A DNA stretch of 64,000 nucleotides from contig NZ_DASZKT010000216.1 of assembly GCF_035552695.1 (NCBI RefSeq), positions 5,436 to 69,435 of the forward strand, in the 5' to 3' direction. Positions within the stretch are counted from its first letter, which is position 1. Each line of letters begins with the position of its first letter. Below the pieces are notes generated by a model. The model had not been told where the DNA came from and made no database searches. It worked only from the letters and a program-made list of their open reading frames with translations. This document shows, piece by piece, positions 49,271-57,542 of the stretch. This stretch comes from Actinospica sp035552695 (GTDB lineage: Bacteria > Actinomycetota > Actinomycetes > Streptomycetales > Catenulisporaceae). Made by a program: the position numbers and the translations under genes.

Positions 49271-49939
49271 TCACAGGAAATCCCGCCAGAACTCGACCGT
49301 CGCCCGCGGATCCGGCGACGGATCGCTGGGCGCACTCTGCTCGTCGGACGGCCTCTGTTTGTCGGACGACCTCTGCTCGTCGGACGGCGCACCGAATTCG
49401 CGGTCGATGTAGTCGGCCAGATCGGCGCCGTAGCAGATGATGTCGGTCTGCCAGACGGACATCACCAAGTGTCCGTAACCGCCGTGGCCGGAAGGCAGAT
49501 AGCGGTGGCCATAGACCGGAACAAGCTTCGGCACATCCGCAAGGTGCCTGCCAGCAACGTCAAGCGCCTGCCCGACGTCCTCCGGCCGCTCACCCCACTC
49601 GTCAAGCCAGCACACGTTGTGCTCGACGTCGAAGAGCACGCCCTCGACCGGCCAGTCCAGCCGCTTACGCAGCTCGTTCGGATCCCCACCCCGCCAATCG
49701 GGCCACGGTTCGCGATACGTGCGAATGACCCCAGGCGGATCGTCCTCGACGATGCTCACCGGCAGACCCGCCGCGAGAAACGCCCGATGATCGTCGGCGA
49801 ACTCGAATCCGAACACCGCTTCGCACCGCGCGATCTCCGAGTCGGTCAGCCCCGCCTCGATCCTGCACACCCGCCCGTCCAGCCGAGCCAGCCGGCCCGC
49901 CGCCCTCACCCCGAGTGCCTCGCCCGCGCCGATCGCCAC
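49271..49939 (-). CDS. SMI1/KNR4-like (SUKH) protein
   Basis: A 222-residue protein with GLTDSEIARCEAVFGFEFADD and HRAFLAAGLPVSIVEDD near the start, a WPDWRGGDP motif, and DWPVEGVLFDVEHNVCWLDEW, matching SMI1/KNR4-fold proteins common in actinobacteria. SUKH domains are often immunity proteins, but no toxin gene is adjacent. The C-terminal tail has three six-residue repeats (SDEQRS-type) encoded by an 18-bp tandem repeat. GTG 49939 is 6 nt after TACTGT. Converges with the M48 gene with a 3-bp gap. Confidence 0.78.
   Translation of the reverse strand: MAIGAGEALGVRAAGRLARLDGRVCRIEAGLTDSEIARCEAVFGFEFADDHRAFLAAGLPVSIVEDDPPGVIRTYREPWPDWRGGDPNELRKRLDWPVEGVLFDVEHNVCWLDEWGERPEDVGQALDVAGRHLADVPKLVPVYGHRYLPSGHGGYGHLVMSVWQTDIICYGADLADYIDREFGAPSDEQRSSDKQRPSDEQSAPSDPSPDPRATVEFWRDFL
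49335..49388. repeat. 18-bp tandem repeat, three copies, inside SMI1-like gene
   Basis: CTCTGCTCGTCGGACGGC (49335-49352), CTCTGTTTGTCGGACGAC (49353-49370) and CTCTGCTCGTCGGACGGC (49371-49388). In the gene's frame each unit encodes six residues of the SDEQRP/SDKQRP type, lengthening a disordered tail. Confidence 0.8.
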
Positions 49940-49945
49940 GCCGCG

Positions 49946-49951
49946 ACAGTA
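49946..49951 (-). promoter_or_regulatory. -10 element of leaderless SMI1-like gene
   Basis: On the minus strand TACTGT lies 6 nt before the GTG at 49939. No ribosome site. Confidence 0.45.
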
Positions 49952-50424
49952 GCCGCACCGGCGACCGCAGGTCCACACGTATAGCCAGATCCGGATCGCG
50001 GGCCGCCAGGCAGCCGACTTGCCGGCATCAGCAGGCTAACCGACCAAGAATCGCCGCTTCGCGACAGTGATCATCCGCCGCGCAGCTCCCAGCGCGGTCA
50101 AGTAGCGTCGGCGCCTTACGTGGAAGCCGACGAAGAGTCTCCCAACGTGAAGAAAAATGGGCGGACAAGATCAGTCCCCTTCGCGAACAGTTAAACGCCA
50201 GGCTCGCTCGGCTATATGAACGGTACGAGCCCTGACCCGACACTAGCCTCGGCGCTTCACTGCTGTCGGCCGGATGCAGCCCGCGGGTGCAACAGTGCTG
50301 CCTGGCCTGCGCTATTGCAGCCTGCCGCAGCCGCGGTTGGCTGGATCGACGCGCACTTGCGGGGCGCTGTAACCCTTCCCGGCCATTGCGTAGTACTTGA
50401 CATCCCTGTGGCAAACTGCCTGCC
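49952..50424. other. gap left of GNAT gene containing one element end
   Basis: No convincing gene in 473 bp. It contains the left 27-bp inverted repeat (50049-50075). A TTGACA sits about 28 bp before the GNAT start but no -10 at the usual distance follows it. Small open frames here look random. Confidence 0.5.
50049..50075 (+). repeat. left inverted repeat
   Basis: AATCGCCGCTTCGCGAC followed by AGTGATCATC. Pairs with 51162-51188 in inverted orientation; the two differ at two positions (A/T and C/G). Confidence 0.75.
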
Positions 50425-50868
50425 ATGACTGATGATCGCGCCGCGGCGTCACTGGCCGTTGGTGACCGTGACCCCGGGCTCGCCGAAGTCCTTGACAAGG
50501 GCTTGGACGAATACAACTTCGCAGCCACCGGGACGAGCAGGGCAGATCAGAGTGCCTTCTCCGTGAAAGTCACCGAGGCTGACGGGGAGATCATCGGCGG
50601 ACTGACCGGATGGACCTGGGCCGGGTTGTGCGGCATCAGCATGCTGTGGGTGCACCCGGACCACCGCAAGGACGGCTGGGGCGCGAAGATCCTGGCGGCG
50701 GCCGAGGCGGAGGCGGCGCGGCGCGGTTGCGACCGGGTGTGCGTTTCCTCGTTCACCTTCCAGGCGCCGGGCTTCTACCAGAAATACGGATACGTCGAGA
50801 CGGGACGGACACTGGGCATCCCCGGGGAGAACGAGGACGTCCATCTCTTCAAGCGACTCGGCCAGTGA
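50425..50868 (+). CDS. GNAT family N-acetyltransferase
   Basis: A 147-residue acetyltransferase: VKVTEADGEIIGGLTGWTWA as the beta-hairpin, MLWVHPDHRKDGWGAKIL with the acetyl-CoA pyrophosphate loop (Arg/Lys-x-x-Gly-x-Gly replaced by RKDGWG), and FQAPGFYQKYGYVETGR near the end. Substrate unknown. It lies between the two inverted repeats and ends just before the transposase tail, so it may be passenger cargo or simply trapped. Confidence 0.87.
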   Translation: MTDDRAAASLAVGDRDPGLAEVLDKGLDEYNFAATGTSRADQSAFSVKVTEADGEIIGGLTGWTWAGLCGISMLWVHPDHRKDGWGAKILAAAEAEAARRGCDRVCVSSFTFQAPGFYQKYGYVETGRTLGIPGENEDVHLFKRLGQ

Positions 50869-50971
50869 GCTCGCCTGGGCGGCGCGCACCGAAACGAATA
50901 CCTCGCTCCCGCAGGCCACCGCCGCTGGTCGGGCGATACCCGGACGGTGCTCGATCTCGACGCGACGAGCG

Positions 50972-51088
50972 GGGCTCGAACCCGCTCTGACCGGCATCGA
51001 CCTGACCTGCTGGATGCGGCTGCTGCTGCTCGAGGGTGAACTCGCGCTCGACGAACCGAAGAAGCAGCGCGCGCAACACTTCACGTAG
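50972..51088 (+). pseudogene. C-terminal fragment of a transposase (IS1380-like)
   Basis: The frame reads GLEPALTGIDLTCWMRLLLL then EGELALDEPKKQRAQHFT and a TAG. This matches the C-terminal end of IS1380-type DDE transposases (a hydrophobic helix with DLxxW, then GxLAxAEPKxLR). No catalytic domain is found upstream. The match is from memory of the family; the fragment is short. Confidence 0.5.
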
Positions 51089-51161
51089 CATTCAGCCTGG
51101 AGATCCGCCCTTCCGCAGGCCGCCGACGTGCGCCTCGCGAAGACCAAGCCGGGCGGCGCTT

Positions 51162-51188
51162 GATCATCACAGTCGCGAAGCGGCGATT
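51162..51188 (-). repeat. right inverted repeat
   Basis: On the minus strand, AATCGCCGCTTCGCGAC followed by TGTGATGATC. See the left copy at 50049-50075. Confidence 0.75.
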
Positions 51189-51292
51189 TTGCCTTCGGCG
51201 AGCCGCACCCACCCCCCGCAACAGCCATCGCCGCACGTCATGGGCCGATCGCTCACAGCGAACACGGTTGGGGAACACCCCGTCAGGCCGTC

Positions 51293-51317
51293 AAGTTGAG
51301 CACAGCAGACTCAACTT
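51293..51317. promoter_or_regulatory. HAIR-like HspR operator upstream of lon
   Basis: AAGTTGAG and CTCAACTT flank 9 bp. TTGAG-N9-CTCAA is exactly the core spacing of the HAIR element (CTTGAGT-N7-ACTCAAG) bound by HspR, which represses lon and dnaK in streptomycetes. It ends 48 bp before the lon ATG. Confidence 0.75.
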
Positions 51318-51365
51318 AATCGTCGGGCGTAAGCCAGTCCGGCGGACGACCAGAGGGAGCCGTTC

Positions 51366-53744
51366 ATGGCGATCACGTCCACCACCAAGGCCCTGCCTGT
51401 GCTGCCGCTTGATGATGAAGTGGTGCTGCCGGGCATGGTCGTGCCGCTGGACATCAACGACAACGACGTGCGCGCGGCGATCGACGCGGCGCGGCTGGAT
51501 CCTGACGCGGGGGAACATCCCGAGCTACTGCTGGTTCCACGGCCCGACGGAAAGTATGCGGCGTACGGCACGCTGGCGGTGATCGAGCAGGTCGGGCGGC
51601 TGCGCGGCGGACAGCCGGTGGCCGTGGTGCGCGGCACGCGGCGGGCGAAGATCGGGCGCGGGACGACCGGGCCCGGGGCCGCGCTGTGGGTCGAGGCGGA
51701 GATCCGGCCCGAGGCGACGCCGGGGCCGCGCGCCGGCGAGCTGGCCGAGAGCTACCGCGAGAGCGCGATCAAGATCCTGCAGCACCGCGGGGCCTTCCAG
51801 GTCGTCGACGTGGTCAAGCAGATCCAGGACCCGTCGGCGCTGGCCGACTCCGCCGGCTACGCGCAGTACCTGACCATGGCGCAGAAGCTGCAGCTGCTCG
51901 AGACGATCGACGTCGAGGCGCGGCTCGAGCTGCTCGCCGAGTGGACCCGCACGTACCTGGCCGAGCTCGAGGTCAACGAGTCCATCAGCAAGGACGTGAA
52001 CGAGGGCCTGGAGAAGCAGCAGCGGCAGTTCCTGCTCCGCAAGCAGCAGGAGGCCATCCGCAAGGAGCTGGCCGAGCTGGAGGGCCGCCCGGCCGACGAG
52101 AGCGACGACTACCGCGCCCGCGTCGAGGGGGCCGAGCTGCCGGAGAAGGTGCGCGAGGCGGCGCTCAAGGAGGTCGAGAAGCTGGAGCGCAGCGGCGACC
52201 AGAACCCCGAGTCGAGCTGGATCCGCAGCTGGCTGGACACCGTGCTGGAAATGCCCTGGAGCAAGCGCTCCGAGGACGCGTACGACCTGCCGGGCGCCCG
52301 CGCCGTGCTGGACGCGGACCACGCGGGTCTGGACGACGTGAAGCAGCGCATCGTCGAGTACCTGGCCGTGCGCAAGCGGCGCGAGGAGCGCGGACTGGCC
52401 GCGGTCGGCGGACGGCGCTCCGGCGCGGTGCTCGCGCTCGTCGGCCCGCCCGGCGTCGGCAAGACCTCGCTCGGCGAGTCGGTGGCGCGCGCGATGGGAC
52501 GGAGCTTCGTCCGCGTGGCGCTGGGCGGCGTGCGGGACGAGGCGGAGATCCGCGGACACCGGCGCACCTACGTCGGGGCGCTGCCCGGCCGGATCGTGCG
52601 CGCGATCAAGGAGGCCGGGACGATGAACCCGGTCGTGCTGCTCGACGAGATCGACAAGGTCGGCGCGGACTACCGGGGCGACCCGTCCGCGGCGCTGCTC
52701 GAGGTGCTCGACCCGGCGCAGAACCACACGTTCCGGGACCACTACCTCGAGGTTGACCTCGACCTGAGCGACGTCGTCTTCCTGGCGACCGCCAACGTGC
52801 TCGAGGCGATCCCCGGGCCGCTGCTTGACCGGATGGAACTGGTCCGTCTCGACGGCTACACGGAGCAGGAGAAGGTCACGATCGCTCGCGACCACCTGCT
52901 GCCCCACCAGCTGGAGCGGGCCGGGCTCACCTCGGACGAGGCGTCGGTCGAGGACGACGCGCTGCGGCGGATCGCGGCCGAGTACACCCGCGAGGCGGGC
53001 GTGCGCGACCTCGAGCGCTCGCTGGCGCGGGTCCTGCGCAAGGCGGCGGCGAAGACCGCGGTCGGCGAACTGGAGCTGCCGGTGCGGGTCACGGAGGAGA
53101 ACCTGCCGGAGTTCCTGGGCCACCCGCGGCACACCCAGGAGAGCGCGGAGCGCACCGCGGTGCCCGGCGTGGCCACCGGACTCGCGGTGACCGGCGCGGG
53201 CGGCGAGGTGCTGTTCGTGGAGGCCTCACTGGCCGACCCGGAGACGGGCTCGACCGGCGTGACGCTGACCGGGCAGCTGGGCGACGTGATGAAGGAGTCG
53301 GCGCAGATCGCGCTGTCCTACCTTCGCTCGCACGGCGCCGAGCTGGAACTGCCGGTTGGCGACCTGAAGGACCGCGGCGTCCACGTGCACGTGCCCGCCG
53401 GCGCGGTGCCGAAGGACGGCCCGAGCGCGGGCGTCACGATGGTGACCGCTCTCGGTTCGCTGCTCTCCGGCCGTCCGGTGCGCTCCGAGGTGGCGATGAC
53501 CGGCGAGGTCTCGCTGACCGGACGGGTGCTGCCGATCGGCGGGGTCAAGCAGAAGCTGCTGGCCGCGCAGCGCGCCGGGGCGACCGTCGTGCTGCTGCCG
53601 AAGCGCAACGAGCCGGACCTCGACGAGGTGCCGGAGGAGGTGCGTGCGGCGCTGGAGATCCACCTGGTCTCGGACGTGCGCGACGTGCTGAACCTGGCAC
53701 TGGCCCCGGCCACCGCGGTGGCGCCGGAGCGGATCCCCGCCTGA
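51366..53744 (+). CDS. lon: ATP-dependent Lon protease
   Basis: AAA+ serine protease degrading damaged and regulatory proteins in the cytoplasm. The 792 residues give the N-terminal LON substrate domain (LPVLPLDDEVVLPGMVVPLD), a coiled coil, the AAA module with GPPGVGKTSLGES and VVLLDEIDKVG, and the protease domain with catalytic Ser near 687 (PKDGPSAGVTM) and Lys near 728 (IGGVKQKLLAA). AGAGGGAG lies 7 nt before the ATG. The HAIR box upstream predicts heat induction through HspR; hspR itself is not in the window. Confidence 0.97.
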   Translation: MAITSTTKALPVLPLDDEVVLPGMVVPLDINDNDVRAAIDAARLDPDAGEHPELLLVPRPDGKYAAYGTLAVIEQVGRLRGGQPVAVVRGTRRAKIGRGTTGPGAALWVEAEIRPEATPGPRAGELAESYRESAIKILQHRGAFQVVDVVKQIQDPSALADSAGYAQYLTMAQKLQLLETIDVEARLELLAEWTRTYLAELEVNESISKDVNEGLEKQQRQFLLRKQQEAIRKELAELEGRPADESDDYRARVEGAELPEKVREAALKEVEKLERSGDQNPESSWIRSWLDTVLEMPWSKRSEDAYDLPGARAVLDADHAGLDDVKQRIVEYLAVRKRREERGLAAVGGRRSGAVLALVGPPGVGKTSLGESVARAMGRSFVRVALGGVRDEAEIRGHRRTYVGALPGRIVRAIKEAGTMNPVVLLDEIDKVGADYRGDPSAALLEVLDPAQNHTFRDHYLEVDLDLSDVVFLATANVLEAIPGPLLDRMELVRLDGYTEQEKVTIARDHLLPHQLERAGLTSDEASVEDDALRRIAAEYTREAGVRDLERSLARVLRKAAAKTAVGELELPVRVTEENLPEFLGHPRHTQESAERTAVPGVATGLAVTGAGGEVLFVEASLADPETGSTGVTLTGQLGDVMKESAQIALSYLRSHGAELELPVGDLKDRGVHVHVPAGAVPKDGPSAGVTMVTALGSLLSGRPVRSEVAMTGEVSLTGRVLPIGGVKQKLLAAQRAGATVVLLPKRNEPDLDEVPEEVRAALEIHLVSDVRDVLNLALAPATAVAPERIPA

Positions 53745-53755
53745 CGCCCTGAGCC

Positions 53756-53790
53756 GAGCCCGGCGCGCGACTCGCCTCCGCGCCGGGCTC
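53756..53790. terminator. bidirectional terminator between lon and DUF6191 gene
   Basis: A perfect 12-bp stem, GAGCCCGGCGCG / CGCGCCGGGCTC, with an 11-nt loop, immediately after lon and abutting the stop codon of the convergent gene. Confidence 0.8.
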
Positions 53791-54006
53791 CTACGACTCG
53801 GCGGCCTCGTCCTCGACCGCCGACCCTCCGGCCTCCACCTCATCGGTGGAGGCCGGAGGCTTGATCCGGACGACTCCGGACCCGAGGTCGATCGGTCCGC
53901 GGCCGGGCTCCGAGGGCGCCTCTGCCTCGCGCGTGTGCTCGAGGCGCTCCTGCTCGTCAACACGGTGCCGCTGGCCCGGGCTGAACAGCTCGAAGAAGAT
54001 AGTCAC
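53791..54006 (-). CDS. small DUF6191-like protein
   Basis: A 71-residue acidic protein: MTIFFELFSPGQRHRVDEQ, EREAEAPSEP-like middle, and the telling GRGPIDLGSGVVRIKPP. This resembles short streptomycete proteins of the DUF6191 family, whose function is unknown. The C-terminal 20 residues are disordered and acidic. Abuts the lon terminator. Confidence 0.65.
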   Translation of the reverse strand: MTIFFELFSPGQRHRVDEQERLEHTREAEAPSEPGRGPIDLGSGVVRIKPPASTDEVEAGGSAVEDEAAES

Positions 54007-54099
54007 GTTTCCAAGCTACCCTGCCGCGCCCGCGGTTCCTACCGATCCGCTGTCACGAACGCGGCGAGGGCAGCCGCCATCCTCTCGGTGTCGACGCGG

Positions 54100-55086
54100 T
54101 TACCGGGCGGTGCCGCCGGCGAAGTCCGAGCCGAACTGGTTCTCGACCACCGTCTCGGCCGCGGTGTCGTTGAGGATGATGCCCAGCTCGCGGTTGTCGT
54201 CCAGCGAGTTGGCGGTCCAGTTCATCGAACCGACCTCGACCGCGGCGTCGGACAGGCCGTAGTCGGCCACGATCGCCTTGGCGTGGATGTACAGGCCAGT
54301 ACTGCTCGAGTAGCCGACGACCTGGCCGCCGACCGCCGTGATCTTGGAGATCTCGGAGGAGTAGGAGGACGGGTCCTCGACCACGACGCGCACCGCGACG
54401 CCCGCCTCGGCCTTGGCCACGACCGCGTTGATCAGCGCGGAGTCGCTGAACTCCTCCTCCTCGATGTCCAGGGTCTTGGTGGCGCCGTTGACGATCGACA
54501 GCAGCCGGCTCTGCGCGTCGGTGGGCGACCAGAGCAGGTCGTCGCCGTCGCCCGGGGTGATCGCGGTGCCGGCGTAGTCGGCGTTGAACACGGCCTCGAT
54601 CGCGGACACGTCGGCGGAGTCGGTGTCGAAGACCCCGTAGTCGCGGCCGGTCGTGTAGTAGTTCGAGGTCAGGTTGCCGGAGAGGATCAGCGACTCGGTG
54701 CCGTTGACGGTGATCGTCTTCTGGTGGGTGTAGTTGAAGGAGCTGGAGGACCAGACCACGCCGACGCCCCCGCCGGTCAGCGTGTCGTAGGCGGACTGGT
54801 TCTTCGACTGCTCCTTCGAGTCCAGGATGACGCGGACCGTCACTCCGCTGCTCTCAAGGTTGATCAGGTCGTTCTCCACCGTGGTGTCGGTGAGCTCGTA
54901 CATGGTCATGTCGAGGCTGGAGGTCGCGGAGTCGATGAAGTCGTAGATCGTGGGTTCGGTGGCCGAGCTCGTGTTGAACACGAAGGCGGTGTACGCGTCC
55001 GCGGCATGCGCCGGGTAGGCGACGAGCGCGGAGGCGGCGGCGATGCCGGTGACGACGGCGGCCTTGCGGAACGCACGGGCGTTCAT
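54100..55086 (-). CDS. secreted phospholipase D-like protein, first HKD altered
   Basis: A 328-residue exported protein: signal peptide (about residues 1-29, cleaved after AHA), then two PLD halves. The second motif is intact (His268, Lys270, Asp275 in IHAKAIVAD). The first reads HQKTITVN, with Asn128 where the paralogue has Asp, which should weaken catalysis or change specificity. Substrate may be a lipid or nucleic acid. AAGGAG precedes the ATG. It is the downstream copy of a tandem pair sharing a 45-bp leader. Confidence 0.87.
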   Translation of the reverse strand: MNARAFRKAAVVTGIAAASALVAYPAHAADAYTAFVFNTSSATEPTIYDFIDSATSSLDMTMYELTDTTVENDLINLESSGVTVRVILDSKEQSKNQSAYDTLTGGGVGVVWSSSSFNYTHQKTITVNGTESLILSGNLTSNYYTTGRDYGVFDTDSADVSAIEAVFNADYAGTAITPGDGDDLLWSPTDAQSRLLSIVNGATKTLDIEEEEFSDSALINAVVAKAEAGVAVRVVVEDPSSYSSEISKITAVGGQVVGYSSSTGLYIHAKAIVADYGLSDAAVEVGSMNWTANSLDDNRELGIILNDTAAETVVENQFGSDFAGGTAR

Positions 55087-55093
55087 GGGTATT

Positions 55094-55138
55094 ACTCCTT
55101 GAGCGGTTGTGCCGTGCCTGTGGGTAGTAGGCGCGGAT
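55094..55138 (-). repeat. conserved 45-bp leader, copy 1
   Basis: This leader of the downstream PLD-like gene, with its AAGGAG, matches 56221-56265 at 41 of 45 positions. The gene duplication therefore took in the untranslated region. Confidence 0.75.
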
Positions 55139-55140
55139 CA

Positions 55141-55173
55141 CCGGCCCCCGCTCGCCCAGGGAGCGGAGGCCGG
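55141..55173 (-). terminator. hairpin between the tandem PLD-like genes
   Basis: CCGGCC/GGCCGG outer and CCGCTC/GAGCGG inner arms make a strong stem 45 nt beyond the stop of the upstream copy. The two genes are thus probably separate transcripts. Confidence 0.6.
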
Positions 55174-55217
55174 AGTCTTGATCAGGACGCTGTGACGCGG
55201 ATGACGCGGCTGCCGGC

Positions 55218-56213
55218 CTACTGGGCCGTGCCGCCGGCGTAGTCCGAGTTGAACTGGGTCTCGACGACCTTCTCCACGCCGGTGTCGTTGAGGATGATGC
55301 CGAGCTCGCGGTTGCTGTCGAGCGAGTTCGACGTCCAGTTCATCGAGCCGAGCTCGACGGTCGCGTCCGACAGGCCGTAGTCGGCGACGACGGCTTTGGC
55401 GTGGATGTAGTAACCGGTGCTGCTCGAGTAGCCGACCACGGTGCCGCCCGCGGCCTTGACCTCGGAGACCTCGGACGAGTACGAGGACGGGTCCTCGACC
55501 ACGACGCGCACCTGCACGCCGGCCTTGGCGCGGGCCACCACGGCGCTGACGAGGGAAGAGCTGCTGAACTCCTCCTCCTCGACGTCCAACGTCTTGGTGG
55601 CGCCGTTGATGACCGACAGCAGGCGACTGGTGGCGGTGTTGGGCGACCAGAGCAGGTCGTCGCCGTCGCCCGGGGTGATCGCGGTGTTGGCGTAGTCGGC
55701 GTTGAACACCTTCTCGATCGCGGCCACGTCGGTCGCGTCGGTGTCGATGACGCCGTAGTCGCAACTGGTCGTGTAGTACTTCGAGGTCAGGTTGCCGGTC
55801 AGGATCATCGACTGGTCGCCGTCGATCGTGATCGTCTTCTGGTGGGTGTAGGTGAAGCGCGAGGTGTTGGACTCGACCACACCGACGCCGGCCGCCTTGA
55901 GCTTCGAGATCGCGGACGAGTTGTACGAGGCGTGCTGGCCGTCGAGGACGACGCGGACGGTGACGCCGGCCTTCTCCCGGGCGACCAGGTCGTTCACGGC
56001 GGTGGTGTCGACGAGCTCGTACATGGTCATGTCGAGGGTCGTGGTCGCCGAGTTGATGAAGTCGTAGATCGTCGGCTCGGAGACCGAGCTCGTGTTGAAC
56101 ACGAAACCGGTGTACGTGCCGGTCGCGGCGTGCGCCGGGTAGCCGGCGAGAGCGGTGGCGGCGAGGCCGCCGGCGAGAGCGAGAGCAGTCTTGCGGAACG
56201 CACCTATGCGCAT
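55218..56213 (-). CDS. secreted phospholipase D-like protein, both HKD motifs intact
   Basis: A 331-residue exported paralogue: signal peptide ending AHA (about residue 29), first motif His124, Lys126, Asp131 (HQKTITID) and second IHAKAVVAD, both followed by the GNLTSKYY and GSMNWTSN segments. PLD enzymes form a phospho-histidine intermediate; the substrate is not evident. GAAGGAG lies 6-7 nt before the ATG. Arose by tandem duplication with the neighbouring gene. Confidence 0.9.
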   Translation of the reverse strand: MRIGAFRKTALALAGGLAATALAGYPAHAATGTYTGFVFNTSSVSEPTIYDFINSATTTLDMTMYELVDTTAVNDLVAREKAGVTVRVVLDGQHASYNSSAISKLKAAGVGVVESNTSRFTYTHQKTITIDGDQSMILTGNLTSKYYTTSCDYGVIDTDATDVAAIEKVFNADYANTAITPGDGDDLLWSPNTATSRLLSVINGATKTLDVEEEEFSSSSLVSAVVARAKAGVQVRVVVEDPSSYSSEVSEVKAAGGTVVGYSSSTGYYIHAKAVVADYGLSDATVELGSMNWTSNSLDSNRELGIILNDTGVEKVVETQFNSDYAGGTAQ

Positions 56214-56545
56214 GGATAAGACTCCTTCAGCGGTTTTGCCGTGCCCGTGGGTAGCAGGCGCGGATGCCGTGTTCGGGGGCGACTCTTAGCGCATCACGCC
56301 CCCATCACTCAGCACACTGAATCCGCGTGGAGTAGGCATGTCGACTACGTAACGATTCCGTGAATCAGGTTCCGTAGTATTGACCCCTGCGGTACGCTAT
56401 AAAGTTGGACCCATACCTGAATGCGTTTGTTCAGCGGGGAAATTCCGGCATGGCATGACAAAACGACCGCATCAGGGTACGAAAAAGGGCCGAAGGGCGC
56501 GGGTGCGCGGCGGAATACTCGGGGGGCGCGCTCGCGGGGCGAAGG
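56214..56545. other. intergenic region before PLD-like genes
   Basis: 332 bp with no gene. The left part is the conserved leader. A less GC-rich stretch at 56340-56430 probably holds the promoter, but I could not pair a -35 and -10 at the right spacing. Small open frames here look random. Confidence 0.5.
56221..56265 (-). repeat. conserved 45-bp leader, copy 2
   Basis: Leader of the upstream PLD-like gene, 41 of 45 identical to 55094-55138. Confidence 0.75.
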
Positions 56546-57094
56546 TCAGGATCCGGCGGCGCCGCGCAGCGGCCAGGAACGGCGGACCCGGCGCTCCCAG
56601 GCGCGGCGGGCGCGGCTGGCGGCGCTCGGCTCCGCGCAGGGCTCGACGCCGTTGGAGGTGAAGGTGGCGGTGACGACCGTCCCGGCCCGGTAGCGCGGCG
56701 CGCGCACGATCAGCGAATCGGCCAGTTCCCGGGCGATGAACAGCCCGCGGCCGCCCTCGGCGTCCAGGTCGGCTTCGACCTCCGCGCGCTCCGGCACACC
56801 GAGTCCGCGCCACTTCCCGGCGTCCTTGACGGTGCACTCCACGGCCGTGCCCGCCGGGGTGGGCTTGCGCCGCAGCACCAGCTGGACCGGGCCGCTGCCG
56901 TGCCGCAACGCGTTGCCCGCCAGCTCGCTGATGACCAGTGCGGCGTCCCCCGCGCGCTCGGACAGGCCCCAGCGCTCCAGCGCGCCGGCCGTAAGCCGCC
57001 GGGCCTCCGCGAGCGCGGCGGGCGCGGTCAGCTCCGTCACGACGAGACCCAACACCACTTGGGGACTGATCGAGCGTACGGAACGCACGCCCAT
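56546..57094 (-). CDS. anti-sigma-factor-like ATP-binding protein (HATPase_c_2)
   Basis: A 182-residue protein starting MGVRSVRSISPQVVLGLVV. It has the RsbW/SpoIIAB-type ATPase core ALVISELAGNALRHGSGPVQL and EGGRGLFIARELADS, the N and G boxes of this family. Streptomycetes encode dozens of such proteins that act on sigma factors or as serine kinases; the partner is unknown. The ATG at 57094 has no strong ribosome site, so the start is uncertain. The Arg-rich C-terminal tail is likely disordered. Confidence 0.78.
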   Translation of the reverse strand: MGVRSVRSISPQVVLGLVVTELTAPAALAEARRLTAGALERWGLSERAGDAALVISELAGNALRHGSGPVQLVLRRKPTPAGTAVECTVKDAGKWRGLGVPERAEVEADLDAEGGRGLFIARELADSLIVRAPRYRAGTVVTATFTSNGVEPCAEPSAASRARRAWERRVRRSWPLRGAAGS

Positions 57095-57542
57095 GGCCGA
57101 GACCAAGACTCGGCGCGCTATGCGGCTTGACTGACGCGCCACGGTTGTTCCACTCCAGCGGGCTCGAAACGGTTCAGTTCTGGGCCGTACCAATCCGGAA
57201 CGCCACCGCGCGCGTTCACCGCCAACCCTTACGCCGCACTCGTCTAAGGGTGGGTCGGCCTTCCGCGAAAAAGGCGATCCACGCACCCGCCGCCTCGGGC
57301 ACTCTCCGCGTCCACACCCTCACTCGCAGCTTCCTTAAGTGCAGGTCACCGTGGGTGCTGGGGTAAATCGCGAACGTGGTACGGACCAGAGAGTATCGGG
57401 CCGAGCGCCCCTCCGATAGCCCCGCGCTGTCACAAAATGGGCGCGGAGTTTCGTCTCCGGAGCACAGTGCGACACGAGGGCGCAATTGCATACGTCCGTT
57501 TCAAGCGTCCGCGCCGGTCGGAGGCAGGATGTCAACCTCAGG
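57095..57542. other. gene-free interval between anti-sigma-like and LCP genes
   Basis: 448 bp without a credible gene. It has an inverted repeat, ACCCTTA (57225-57231) with TAAGGGT (57245-57251), which may be a weak terminator or binding site. The anti-sigma gene promoter should lie in the left part. Confidence 0.5.

Larger units (their letters stand above)
50049..51188. mobile_element. candidate insertion-element remnant bounded by 27-bp inverted repeats
   Basis: The 27 bp at 50049-50075 (AATCGCCGCTTCGCGAC onward) recur inverted at 51162-51188 with 25 of 27 matches. Inside the right end lies the last part of a transposase frame, stopping 73 bp before the repeat; a GNAT gene fills the middle. 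The layout suggests an element whose transposase was mostly lost, or two ends of decayed copies. Target-site duplications were not evident. Total length 1,140 bp. Confidence 0.5.
50869..51365. other. gap holding transposase tail, right repeat and lon promoter
   Basis: No intact gene in 497 bp. From left to right it holds the transposase remnant (50972-51088), the right inverted repeat (51162-51188), and the HAIR-like box (51293-51317) with the lon ribosome site. Confidence 0.6.

Noticed and set aside
50390..50424. TTGACA promoter for the GNAT gene
   Set aside because: A perfect -35 hexamer is present but no -10 lies at 16-19 bp, so not called.
50216..50428. 70-codon ORF before GNAT gene
   Set aside because: No ribosome site, Cys/Ala-rich random-looking product, and it overlaps the GNAT start.
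56214..56400. Riboswitch (c-di-AMP or c-di-GMP type) before the PLD-like genes
   Set aside because: I looked for the conserved cores and could not match them; only the 45-bp conserved leader is supported.
56380..56693. Arg/Gly-rich ORFs opposite the anti-sigma-like gene
   Set aside because: They are antisense readings of a GC-rich real gene with no family features.
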